From: CAZWRV01 sp964636325
GTDB lineage: Bacteria; Verrucomicrobiota; Lentisphaeria; Victivallales; GWF2-50-93
NCBI GenBank assembly: GCA_964636325.1
Contig: CAZWRV010000035.1
Coordinates: 1-62,029, forward strand
DNA length: 62,029 nt
Reading direction: 5' to 3'
The position numbers and the translations under genes were made by a program. Under the pieces are notes generated by a model. It did no database searches, was not told the DNA's origin, and saw only the letters and a program-made list of their open reading frames with translations. Of the stretch, positions 33,479 through 42,225 are shown piece by piece. Each line of letters begins with the position of its first letter. Within the stretch, counting starts at the first letter, position 1.

Positions 33479-36400
33479 TCAGTCCTTGTAAAGATTTATT
33501 GAAATCAGACGGTAATCATGCGCCAGGACCTTCGCAGTGACGGCTCCGTTCCATCCGTCGAAGGCGACGGCCTCGCCGGTCTCGAGATCAAAGGCGCGCG
33601 TATATTCGGAGCGTACGGAGGGCATGAGATCAAGATCCACGGTCGGCACGCGGACCGTGGTCTCGACCGTCTGCTTCTTGTCTGTGTTGAAGAGGCAGAG
33701 AAGCGCGCGGTCGGGACTTGTCCACATCGACGCAAGGACGGTGTTGCTGTCGACGCCCAGGATCTTCGCGTTGCGCCAATACGGCCAGAACTTCACGTCG
33801 CGCCCGTTCATCCCCCAGTCTAGCAGCTTGGGAAGGAGTGACTGATCGACGCCGTTGCCGCTGTTGAAGACGTCATGGAGGTAAATCCAGCCGAAGAATG
33901 CGCGGTCCTGGCGCTTGCGCCATTCCTTGTCGCCCTCCTGTATTAGGCGCATCCAGTAGAAGGTGTTGCCCCACGGCCATGGATTCCCGTAGGCCTGCAT
34001 GCGCGCAGGCGTATGTATGTCCACGAAGTCGTAGTCGGCGTTGGCGATGATCATGTTGTCCTCGCCGTCGAGGATCGCGCTTGTCCAGGCGTATGCGTAG
34101 AGCTCGCCGCCGTTGGTGGTGTGGCAGAAGATGCGCGGCTGGATACCGTTCTCAAGCATAAGCGCGTGTTCCCGCATGGTGAACTCGCGGTCGAGGAGCA
34201 GGTTGTAGCCGGGATTGGTGCGGCCGTCGGGCAGCACATATGCCGCGCCGGCGATGCTGTTGGTGAACGCCGCAGGATAGAACTGGTCATGGTAGACGCC
34301 TGTGAGGCCGCCCTCGTCCATCCACTTCTGCATATTCCAGAGGAGGTGGTCCTGAAACTCCCTGGTATAGGCGCTCTGGGACCACTCGGGTCCGAAATAT
34401 TCGCGCGCCGGCCAGTCGTTCGAACGGCTCTCGTAGCCTCCCTGCTCGGTATGCGGCGCGAACTCGAAGCCTCGGTAAATCATGTTTGACGTGTTGTTGA
34501 ACATCATTTCCCGGCTCTTCTGGTAGCTCGACGGCATGTAGCTTGAGTTGTAGTATGATGACTGCGAGGCGTTGCGGCCCGTGAAGAAGCTGTCGGCGAA
34601 GTTCTGCGAGAAGGAGCAGTTGAGCATGCGCCAGCCTGGCACCATTTTACGCACCGGGGTCGCTATGAAGCCGAACGAGACAAGATGATCGTCTTTGATC
34701 GCAAGCCTGTCCTGGACGATGTTGAGCCGCAGGGCGACTTCGCCGTTCCGGCGGATTATCTGCTGGCCCGGCAGATCCTTTTCGATCCAGCCCTTGTTGT
34801 TTTCCGCGAGGAAGGCGAGGCCGCGCTGGTCGCTGCCCAGCCAGACCACCGGAAGGATGTTTCCATATGTAAGGACGCTGCGCCCCACCTTGGAGCTGTC
34901 CCATACGACGCCGTCGCCCTGCGGAATCTCTCCGATGCTGTATGAGCCGTAGCCCGGCTGGCCGTGAGCCACCATCAGGCGGGCCGCAGCCTCGGTGAAT
35001 GGTATGTCGACGGTGAGGCGGTCCAATGCCGCCTCCTTCATGCGGACATCCTTGCCGGAGGAGCTGTCCATCGCCGGACGTAGCGTAAGGTTGATCCAAA
35101 GTAGTCCGTCCTGATGGAACTCGGCGTCGGACTGCACCTCTACGGTCTTGCCGATGCGCCCGAAGCCGCGCATGGTGATTTTATGGTCTGCTATCGAGGT
35201 CGTCCGAGGGAAGCCCTGCATCCTGACTTCGGCGGGCTTGCCGTCCTGTTCGGCGGCTATTGCTGCTTCGCGCGCCAGTATGCTCGGCCGCTCCTCGAGC
35301 ATTGAGGGGCGCCATTCGCGGTTGGCGGTCACCGCGACTTGCCGCGGCAGCGCCAAGCCGGTCAGATGGAAGGAACCGCCCCAGTAGTCAATCCGCTCTC
35401 CGCCGTTGTGCGCCTTGATCGGCTCGTATGGCCACAAAACCTTTTCGTGCCTTCCTCCTTCAAAGCCGAACCACGGAAACGCCGTGGCCTCGTCCTTCTT
35501 TTCGATCTTCCCCTTTTCTTCGGCAAGAACCTTGCCGGCGTCGTCAAGAAGCCTCAGCGTCCAGGCATATTCGCCCGGGGTGAGCGGCGGAAGCTGGAAT
35601 CTGTCGCGGATGCTGCTGTAGTGGATGTTCGAACTCTTGCCCTTGAAAGAGATGGCGGGCTTCTTCTCCGGCGTCGCCGGGGGGGGCCAGGTGGACTGAT
35701 CCATCTGGAACTCCAGGCACTTCGGCGCCTTCGGATCCGGCGCATAGATGAAGTCGGCGAAAACTTCGAGAACCGACTTCATCGGCGCGAGCTTCACAGA
35801 GAAGGTATACGGCTTCGCCACCAGCTTCTTCTGCGCCTCGGCAAGCCAGGCGTCGGAACCCGGCTCGACAAGGACGTTGAGCTTGAGAAGCGGCTTCTGC
35901 GAGGACGGCGCAGTGATTTCCAGATACACACGGTAGCTTTTCTTCGGCTGGAGCTTGGCGGCCTCGCTGACAGACCACTGCGACAGCTTTCCCGGCTCCA
36001 CCGCGATCTCGTCCTGCTTTTCGAAATTGAAAAGGTTCTGGGCTTCGGCTTCCGCTCCCTTTGCCTGCGCAGGGGCAAGTTCCTGCACCTGCAGCTTGAC
36101 CGCCGCCTTCTCGGGCTTGCCGGTGGTGCCCGCACGGACGTCGATCCGTATGTCGCCCGCGAATAATCCAGACATGTCGAGGAGCTGGGCAAAGGCGCCG
36201 TCGGTCAGGTATCCGAAGGACTGTTCCTGAGGGACTCCGAAGCTCGAATACTTTCCTGGGACCGCCGACTGGTTCCAGCCGGTCTTCTTCCAGTTGCGCG
36301 CCAGCAGGAAGCTCCACGGCTCGCCGGCCTTGTTGGGCTTCGCGAGATCCAGGGAGGACCGCGGTATGCAAAGCTCCATAACCCAGCGGTCGGGCAGGAT

Positions 36401-36964
36401 ATTGTTGGCGATCTTCCAGTCGGGACGCCATGAGGTGCTGCGCGCCGCCACCGACCAGGTGAACTGCGAGTAGAAGCCGACTCCGGCCGGATTCAGGATC
36501 GACTGCGCCGACCAGGGGAGCTTAAGGCCGGTTCCGTTTCGCCCCACCGGAGTCACGTGTATCTCGTAAGAGTCGTCCATGACGGTGTTACCGCCCAGCG
36601 TCTGATCCCGGCAGGATACGGCCGGATTTTCGTTCGGCAGCCGCTGGCTCTCGGCGCAGATGTAGACGTTGTCCTCGTCCCACATCAGCCGCCATGTCAC
36701 CCAGCGGGCATAAAGATACGCCCACGGCGGACGTTTCTGCTGGTCGCCCATGGCGTTAATGGCAAACGCCTGATCCCATTCGCCCGGGCTTACGACGCCG
36801 TCGATCACCGGCGTCTTGGAGCACTTCGGAATCGAGAACATCGTATAGCCGGCGTTCGGATCGAAAGGCAGCGGCTCGTATCCGCCGCCGCGCTGCTGAT
36901 CTTCCGCCAAGGCCGATACTCCAAGACCCGCCGCCAGCATGACAGCCGCCATTTTGATGCGCAT
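33479..36964 (-). CDS. Secreted CBM9-like / glycoside hydrolase (DUF6067-type) protein
   Basis: The protein has 1161 aa. A signal peptide (MRIKMAAVMLAAGLGVSALA) leads to a CBM9-like domain at about 50-270 (TPVIDGVVSPGEWDQAF, LMWDEDNVYICAES, DDSYEIHVTP). The C-terminal 600 residues resemble the DUF6067/GH123-neighbour glycoside hydrolase domain (PVVWLGSDQRGLAFLAEN, then WMDEGGLTGVYHDQFYPAAF with possible catalytic acids). It should act outside the cytoplasm on complex glycans. AAGGAG lies 7 bases before the ATG. A C8 run occurs in its Pro stretch (35689-35696). The exact substrate is not known. Confidence 0.78.
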   Translation of the reverse strand: MRIKMAAVMLAAGLGVSALAEDQQRGGGYEPLPFDPNAGYTMFSIPKCSKTPVIDGVVSPGEWDQAFAINAMGDQQKRPPWAYLYARWVTWRLMWDEDNVYICAESQRLPNENPAVSCRDQTLGGNTVMDDSYEIHVTPVGRNGTGLKLPWSAQSILNPAGVGFYSQFTWSVAARSTSWRPDWKIANNILPDRWVMELCIPRSSLDLAKPNKAGEPWSFLLARNWKKTGWNQSAVPGKYSSFGVPQEQSFGYLTDGAFAQLLDMSGLFAGDIRIDVRAGTTGKPEKAAVKLQVQELAPAQAKGAEAEAQNLFNFEKQDEIAVEPGKLSQWSVSEAAKLQPKKSYRVYLEITAPSSQKPLLKLNVLVEPGSDAWLAEAQKKLVAKPYTFSVKLAPMKSVLEVFADFIYAPDPKAPKCLEFQMDQSTWPPPATPEKKPAISFKGKSSNIHYSSIRDRFQLPPLTPGEYAWTLRLLDDAGKVLAEEKGKIEKKDEATAFPWFGFEGGRHEKVLWPYEPIKAHNGGERIDYWGGSFHLTGLALPRQVAVTANREWRPSMLEERPSILAREAAIAAEQDGKPAEVRMQGFPRTTSIADHKITMRGFGRIGKTVEVQSDAEFHQDGLLWINLTLRPAMDSSSGKDVRMKEAALDRLTVDIPFTEAAARLMVAHGQPGYGSYSIGEIPQGDGVVWDSSKVGRSVLTYGNILPVVWLGSDQRGLAFLAENNKGWIEKDLPGQQIIRRNGEVALRLNIVQDRLAIKDDHLVSFGFIATPVRKMVPGWRMLNCSFSQNFADSFFTGRNASQSSYYNSSYMPSSYQKSREMMFNNTSNMIYRGFEFAPHTEQGGYESRSNDWPAREYFGPEWSQSAYTREFQDHLLWNMQKWMDEGGLTGVYHDQFYPAAFTNSIAGAAYVLPDGRTNPGYNLLLDREFTMREHALMLENGIQPRIFCHTTNGGELYAYAWTSAILDGEDNMIIANADYDFVDIHTPARMQAYGNPWPWGNTFYWMRLIQEGDKEWRKRQDRAFFGWIYLHDVFNSGNGVDQSLLPKLLDWGMNGRDVKFWPYWRNAKILGVDSNTVLASMWTSPDRALLCLFNTDKKQTVETTVRVPTVDLDLMPSVRSEYTRAFDLETGEAVAFDGWNGAVTAKVLAHDYRLISINLYKD

Positions 36965-37118
36965 CGCATTTCTCCTTATGTTATGTTTGCCGAACGATAA
37001 GATTCGAAACCTGTCGATATCTGCCGATACCCATCGGAGCCTACCGCGTCATGCAAACCGTCGCGAGCCTGAACACCTTGGGCTTGAAGCGCATACAATG
37101 CAGGCCGGCGACGTAGGG
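36965..37118. repeat. Degenerate repeat and remnant DNA upstream of the CBM9 gene
   Basis: GAAACCTGTCGATATCTGCC-type near-repeats occupy 37003-37035. The rest reads partly in frame with the sulfatase remnant (FKPKVFRLATVC), with stops. Confidence 0.45.
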
Positions 37119-37583
37119 CTACAGATAATTCCTGTGCCCGGCCTCCCGGACAAGATCCGGATGCACCTTGCCGTCGGCGTTGACGAAGCATTCGTAGCGG
37201 TTGAAATACTGGGGATCCCCTTGTTTTTCGCCGGAGTTGGCGCAGTGGACGGTCGCCGGACGAGTTGTGGCGACAAGCCAGTCGAGCAGCTCTTGTTTCA
37301 GTTCGGCGACGACATCTTTTTGAGAAGTGTCGAAGTAGAGGTTCTTCATCTCCCACGGATCGGAAGCGATGTCATAAAGTTAACAGAATCCTTCCGGATA
37401 TTCCGGGAAGTAACCCGGGGCATAGTACACAAGTCGGTAATTGCCCTTGCGGGCGGCCTTCGGCATGGCATTTCCTCATGAATTCGACCGTCTGCGCTGC
37501 GATCCAGCCCTCCTGCGATTCTTAAAATGTCAATGGCGGCGGAAATATCCAAGAATCTGCTAATCCCACGGGGCGCTTTCATC
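37119..37583 (-). pseudogene. 3' remnant of a sulfatase gene
   Basis: Three pieces of a sulfatase C-terminus are readable in different frames. Near 37583 there is GISRFLDISAAIDILRIAGG, the usual I-D-I-L-P-T-x-L-x-x-A-G region. Then comes MPKAARKGNYRLVYYAPGYF, and after a TAA in place of an expected Glu codon, LYDIASDPWEMKNLYFD. The catalytic N-terminal half with the formylglycine motif is absent. It abuts the URO-D-like gene stop. It is degraded by at least one frameshift and one nonsense change. Confidence 0.7.
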
Positions 37584-38882
37584 TCAAACATTAAACTCGC
37601 TCCTGCAGATTTCAACAAAGCGTCCGAGGCGCTCAGGCGCATGCTGCAAGGTCTTGACGTCCTTCAGGTTGATCTCGACGGGGCAGTTGTTGCGGTTGAA
37701 ATGGGCCAGGCCCTCCCGGATCGTCCTCCGGACAAAGCCCGGATCGAAGCCGAAGCATACGGTGCTGGCCGGATTGGGCCGCCATGAAGCGCAGTAGTCT
37801 CCGCCGATCTGTTCGGCGCAGAGGGCCGCATTGGCGGAAGGCGCCACCGCGATGCGGCGCAGGTTCGGTATCTGCCGGAGGATGCCGATCTTCCGGGTGA
37901 GATCCTCGCAGCATCCGTAGGCCACCAGGCCGAAGAGCTTGCAGATCGGAAGCTGGTATTGCAGCATGAACTCGTCGTGCATCTCCGGAGAGATCAGCGT
38001 CATCTCCTGCGCCGCCATCAGGCACCAGAGATCCTTCATTTTAACTGGTCCGCTGCCGGCTTTCGGCGCGGGAAGCTCGTCGGCATATGGGACCGACTGG
38101 TTCTCATGGTCGCCGAGTGACCAGTCGCCGGCTGACTCCGCCTCGCGGTGCACCTTCAAGATTCCGTCGCGCATGAAGCCCAGGAGACAGTGGAGCCATT
38201 CCGGATTGTCGATCATGTCCAGCATGACGGTCTCAATTCCACGCAGTTCGCCGATGTCTCCGGAGATATGGCTCCCCCATACGCTCATGAACGGCTTGCG
38301 CGAGACGTTGACCTCCAGGATGTCGTCCAGCGCGTCCTTCAGGCGCGACACGTCGCGGGAGGTCTTCTCCTCGTCGACGACATGCTCCGGGACAATCATC
38401 TTCCTGATGTCGTCGAACTCCTTGATCGGCGAAACCGTCTGCCATGCGCCGCCGGGATCCGGCGGGCGGACATGCTCGGCCTTGATCCCCCAGTGCCCCG
38501 ATTCCGGGACAATGTGGGTGGCCTTCTGGGTTATCCACGGCTCGACGACCGTGTCGTCTCCAATTTCGTCCTGCCAGATCATCCGCCTAAGGAAAAATTC
38601 ATGCTGGCGATAGAAAGGCTCCTGGCAGAGGATTTCTGGGCCGAGCGCCTCCCATCCGGGCATCCCCGTGTCAACATAAATCATGGGGCGTTCCGGCTTG
38701 AGGGAATGGAATGCTCGCCAAAGGCGGCGGCGCTCGTTCTGCAGCGGCTTATGCGCGATTTCCGCGACCTTCTTCGCCAGCTCGCGCAACACTGAGACAT
38801 CCTTCGAATTTCCAATACTGATCCTGGAATTCCCACCGGAAGACTTGCTGCAACATCTTTGCGATGCGTGATTGTTTTCCAT
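37584..38882 (-). CDS. URO-D family protein
   Basis: The 432-aa protein resembles the long, catabolic branch of the uroporphyrinogen decarboxylase superfamily: RPMIYVDTGMPGWEAL, EFFLRRMIWQDEIGDDT, EMTLISPEMHDEFMLQYQLP and LVAYGCCEDLTRKIGIL, with YGCCED in the place of the zinc/substrate motif. The start is at ATG 38882, preceded by AGGAAAAGG. The hydroxyacid dehydrogenase stop lies 13 bases upstream, so they are in one operon. A corrinoid-type methyl transfer or an aldolase-like role is possible; the reaction is not known. Confidence 0.78.
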   Translation of the reverse strand: MENNHASQRCCSKSSGGNSRISIGNSKDVSVLRELAKKVAEIAHKPLQNERRRLWRAFHSLKPERPMIYVDTGMPGWEALGPEILCQEPFYRQHEFFLRRMIWQDEIGDDTVVEPWITQKATHIVPESGHWGIKAEHVRPPDPGGAWQTVSPIKEFDDIRKMIVPEHVVDEEKTSRDVSRLKDALDDILEVNVSRKPFMSVWGSHISGDIGELRGIETVMLDMIDNPEWLHCLLGFMRDGILKVHREAESAGDWSLGDHENQSVPYADELPAPKAGSGPVKMKDLWCLMAAQEMTLISPEMHDEFMLQYQLPICKLFGLVAYGCCEDLTRKIGILRQIPNLRRIAVAPSANAALCAEQIGGDYCASWRPNPASTVCFGFDPGFVRRTIREGLAHFNRNNCPVEINLKDVKTLQHAPERLGRFVEICRSEFNV

Positions 38883-38895
38883 ATGCCTTTTCCTG

Positions 38896-39852
38896 TTATG
38901 TGTTGACTGCGTTTTCCGGTCGTCCTCCAAGAAAGGCGCGGAGGTTCGCGACGGCGGTTTCCAGCAGGCGGGCACGGGCGGCCCTGGTGGCCCATGCGAT
39001 GTGCGGCGTGATCAGGCAGTTCCGGGCCGAGAGCAGCGGGTTGTCCGGAAGCGGCGGCTCCACCGCCAGGACGTCAAGCCCGGCGCCTGCGATGCGGCCC
39101 TCGTTCAGCGCCGCGGCCAGCGCAGCTTCGTCCACGAGCGGCCCGCGGGCGGTGTTGATCAGGAACGCCGTCGGCCTCATAAGGCTCAGCCGCGCCGCGT
39201 TGATAAATCCCCGGTTGGCGTCCGTCAACGGACAGTGCAGGCTGGCGACATCGCTTTTCCGAAGGAGCGTCTCCAGGTCTGTCATGGTGACACCGTCAAG
39301 TTCTCCTGACGTAGCCGCCGCGTCGTATGCGAGCACCTTCATCCCGAACGACTGAGCCACCTCGGCCACGGAACGTCCGATGCGGCCTAAGCCGACCAGC
39401 CCCATGGTCAGATCCGCGAGTTCGACCAGCGGGTAGTCCCAGTAGCAGAAGTCTTTGTTTTGCGACCAGCGCCCCTGGCGGACCGTCTCCGCATGATGCC
39501 CCACGCGCTGCGCCAGTTCGAGCAGCAGTGCGAAAGTCATCTGCGCAACGGACCGCGTGCCATATGTGGGGATATTGGTCACCACTATGCCGAGTTCCCG
39601 TGCTGCCTTCACGTCCACAACATTGTAGCCGGTGGCCAGGACGCCGATGTAACGGAGCCCGGGAAGCCGTGCGAATTCCGCAGCGCCGAGCACGACCTTG
39701 TTGGTGAAGACGATCTCGGCGCCGCGGGCGCGCTCCACCGTCAGCTCCGGCGGCGTGCGGTCGTGGATCTTGCAGGCGCCCAGTGATTCCAGGGCGGCCC
39801 AGGAAAGGTCGCCGGGATTTAATGTGAAGCCGTCGAGTACGACGATGTTCAT
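38896..39852 (-). CDS. D-2-hydroxyacid dehydrogenase
   Basis: The 318-aa protein has the full family set: GLVGLGRIGRSVAE (NAD site), the catalytic Arg in NTARGPLVDE, Glu in AVEPPLPDNP and His in TPHIAWAT. It resembles glycerate/hydroxypyruvate reductases and should interconvert a D-2-hydroxyacid and a 2-keto acid in the cytoplasm. It starts 3 bases after the stop of the RraA-like gene, and the URO-D gene follows 13 bases on. This tight spacing suggests one sugar-acid pathway. Confidence 0.93.
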   Translation of the reverse strand: MNIVVLDGFTLNPGDLSWAALESLGACKIHDRTPPELTVERARGAEIVFTNKVVLGAAEFARLPGLRYIGVLATGYNVVDVKAARELGIVVTNIPTYGTRSVAQMTFALLLELAQRVGHHAETVRQGRWSQNKDFCYWDYPLVELADLTMGLVGLGRIGRSVAEVAQSFGMKVLAYDAAATSGELDGVTMTDLETLLRKSDVASLHCPLTDANRGFINAARLSLMRPTAFLINTARGPLVDEAALAAALNEGRIAGAGLDVLAVEPPLPDNPLLSARNCLITPHIAWATRAARARLLETAVANLRAFLGGRPENAVNT

Positions 39853-39855
39853 GTT

Positions 39856-40599
39856 TCACCACTCCCCTTTCTTCCCGAACTTCTCCCATGCCGCTTTGCC
39901 AAAGGCCGCGCCTGCGGCGTTGATCTCCGCGAGCGCCTGGGGAAACGGCTTGCCGGCCGCGCCGCGTGCGGCTGGAATGACGGTCTTGCATTCGTTGCTG
40001 TCCATGAAGCAGGCGGCCTCGAGCAGGCGCGCCTCGTCTTCTGCCGGAATTACCAGGAATCCATGCTTGTCGGCGTGGATGAGCTGGCCGGGGTTGACTT
40101 TCCGCCCGAAGACCTCGACCTCGCAGTTCCAGCGCATCGGGCAGGAATGTGCGTGGCCTACGCATAAGCGGCGGGCCAGCGCCTTGAAACCGGCGTTGCA
40201 CATCTCGTCCACGTCGCGGATCGCCCCGTCGGTGATGGTGCCGACGCAGCCCAGCGCCCGGTGGATATTGCTGTTGACCTCGCCCCAGAAGGCGCCGATC
40301 ACGCGCGGCTTGTCGAGATCCTGGACCACCACAATCTTCGGGCCGGATATCGAAGCGACGTAATCCCGATATTCGCTCCACGCCTTGGGATTCTTCGTGG
40401 GATGTGCGGGATTGCTGGGCTCGAACTGGACGGTTACCGCATAGCCGACCATCGATCCCATCTGCGGCATGAAATCGCGGCATTCCTCGAGATTAAAGCC
40501 ATCCGCGGCGATGTCATGCCGCGTGATCTGCTCCCATCCATTATATATGGTGGGCGTATTCCATCGTTTCAATTCCAAGATTTCTGCATCTGTAATCAT
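39856..40599 (-). CDS. RraA-like aldolase/decarboxylase
   Basis: The 247-aa protein matches the RraA/4-hydroxy-4-methyl-2-oxoglutarate aldolase family: ELKRWNTPTIYNGWEQ, GEVNSNIHRALGCVGTITDG and AIRDVDEM with the metal/pyruvate-binding Arg-Asp. Members cleave 4-hydroxy-2-oxo acids or decarboxylate oxaloacetate. The true RNase-E inhibitor RraA is shorter and lacks this setting. GAGGG lies before the ATG. It sits first in a tight gene pair with the hydroxyacid dehydrogenase. Confidence 0.87.
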   Translation of the reverse strand: MITDAEILELKRWNTPTIYNGWEQITRHDIAADGFNLEECRDFMPQMGSMVGYAVTVQFEPSNPAHPTKNPKAWSEYRDYVASISGPKIVVVQDLDKPRVIGAFWGEVNSNIHRALGCVGTITDGAIRDVDEMCNAGFKALARRLCVGHAHSCPMRWNCEVEVFGRKVNPGQLIHADKHGFLVIPAEDEARLLEAACFMDSNECKTVIPAARGAAGKPFPQALAEINAAGAAFGKAAWEKFGKKGEW

Positions 40600-40672
40600 T
40601 AATTCCCTCTTGTATGTTTATTAGCACATACTTTTTCCCACGGATCATGATGTCTTTTTTTTCCTCTCGTGG

Positions 40673-40722
40673 GTGACTTCGTGACACCGGGACTGCCGGG
40701 GTTCACCGGATCATGAAGTCAC
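40673..40722. repeat. GTGACTT hairpin repeat family E, copy 1
   Basis: GTGACTTCGTGACACCG and CACCGGATCATGAAGTCAC can pair around GGGACTGCC. The repeat runs into the last codons of the FAD oxidoreductase gene. A second copy is at 42157. Confidence 0.7.
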
Positions 40723-42120
40723 GCCGTGCAGTTCCCGAAAGGCCGGTTCCACGTCGCGGTCCTTCTCCAGTTGCGCCTTGAGCACGGCCGGATCGAGCGC
40801 GGCGGGTGTGATCCCCGCGTTCAAGCTTAGCCCGGCGGCCACGCCGGCGGCCTCGCCGGTGGCCATGCAGGTCTGCTGAATCCGCAGACTCGACTGCGCC
40901 GTGTGCTCCGCGGAGATGCAGCGCCCGGCCATCAGAAGATTCTCCACCCCGGCAGCGACGAGGCAGCCATAGCGGATGTCGAAGTATTCGCCGGCCTTGA
41001 GCCGTTCATGACGCTTTTTGTATTCCTCGCATTCGCGGTCGACGGCAGGTGATATATAGCTGTCCGCCGGCCATACATCGATGTCCCAGGAGGAGCGGGC
41101 AATGCCGTCCGGATACTTACGAAACTCCAGGGCATCCTGTGCGGTGACGGTAACCCGCCCGCGCAGCCGGCGCGAGGAGCGCAGTCCAATCTGGGTGGAG
41201 GTGTCGAGCAGGTAGGCCTGTTCGAAGCCAGGGGCGAAACGGCGGCAGGCATCGGCACACTCCCAGGCCTGCTGCCTCCCCTCGCGCTCGGCGCGGGTGA
41301 AGTCGAATGGATCCAGCGGGTTGACCTTGAGCACGCGGCTCATGACGCTGAGGAACTCGCCGCGCCGCTCGGTCAATCTCCACAGTTTCAAGCGCACATA
41401 GTCTTGGACTCGCGTGGTCTGGGTGAGGATCGGAGAACTGTATTCGCCCCGTGCCACGGCGGCCTTCACCTCGGCCTCGAAGCGCGCCATGGCCTCGGGG
41501 TCGGGATGGTCGGCGGGCCAGCGCACATTGCCCATGCGGAAGACCTTGGTGCAGCTCATGGCCCAGGGGTTGCCACGGTCGTCACCCTGCTCCCACGGCA
41601 CGCCCGCGGCGGCGGCGACCGCGCCGTCGCCGGTGGCGTCGATCACCCGCTGCGCCAGGATCGCCCGGCGTCCGGCCCGGGTCTCGATTATCACTCCGCG
41701 GCAAACGCCATCCTCCACGATGGCGGTCGAACCCCAGGCATGCAGCAGTTGCTCAGCCCCGGCGGCGGTCAGCAGCTCGTCCCAGACGTATGTCACTATT
41801 TCCGGATCTACGGCACCACGGATCTGGCCGCTGCCGAAACCTTCGAGTTCGCGTAGGCCGCCGCGTTTGCGGAGTCCGCGGGCGTAGTCGTGCCAGACCC
41901 CCTGGAAATCCGCTCCGTTGGTGCTGAGTATGACGCTCACCAGTTGCGAGACAGTGGCGCCGCCGAGGTAGCCGTCCTTCTCGACGAGCAGAGTCTTCGC
42001 GCCGTGGCGTGTGGCGGCAATGGCTGCGGCGCAACCCGCCGGGCCGCCGCCGCAGACGACGACGTCGTATTCGCCGAGCACGGGAATCTCACGGGCGGGC
42101 TCGTAAATCGTAGTTCTCAT
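40711..42120 (-). CDS. FAD-dependent oxidoreductase
   Basis: The 469-aa protein starts with an FAD-binding Rossmann motif (DVVVCGGGPAGCAAAIAATR) and LLVEKDGYLGG. RVIDATGDGAVAAAAG and the C-terminal NLLMAGRCISAEHTAQSSLR and QTCMATGEAAGVAA fit the FAD_oxidored family. It should oxidise a cytoplasmic metabolite. The start is set at ATG 42120 with AAGGA upstream; the longer frame comes from repeat DNA. It lies between the sialidase and RraA-like genes on the same strand, each about 105-110 bases away with repeats in both gaps. Confidence 0.88.
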   Translation of the reverse strand: MRTTIYEPAREIPVLGEYDVVVCGGGPAGCAAAIAATRHGAKTLLVEKDGYLGGATVSQLVSVILSTNGADFQGVWHDYARGLRKRGGLRELEGFGSGQIRGAVDPEIVTYVWDELLTAAGAEQLLHAWGSTAIVEDGVCRGVIIETRAGRRAILAQRVIDATGDGAVAAAAGVPWEQGDDRGNPWAMSCTKVFRMGNVRWPADHPDPEAMARFEAEVKAAVARGEYSSPILTQTTRVQDYVRLKLWRLTERRGEFLSVMSRVLKVNPLDPFDFTRAEREGRQQAWECADACRRFAPGFEQAYLLDTSTQIGLRSSRRLRGRVTVTAQDALEFRKYPDGIARSSWDIDVWPADSYISPAVDRECEEYKKRHERLKAGEYFDIRYGCLVAAGVENLLMAGRCISAEHTAQSSLRIQQTCMATGEAAGVAAGLSLNAGITPAALDPAVLKAQLEKDRDVEPAFRELHGVTS

Positions 42121-42156
42121 TTTGTTTTCCTTTTCAGAGGGTGACGCCATGACTTG

Positions 42157-42214
42157 GTGACTTCGTGACACCGAACTGGAGGGACTGCCGGGCGTCACCG
42201 GGTCATTAAGTCAC
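42157..42214. repeat. GTGACTT hairpin repeat family E, copy 2
   Basis: Same element as 40673-40722, with GTGACTTCGTGACACCG, GGGACTGCCGGG and TCATTAAGTCAC. It fills the gap between the sialidase and FAD genes. Confidence 0.7.
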
Positions 42215-42225
42215 AGTGTCGGTCT

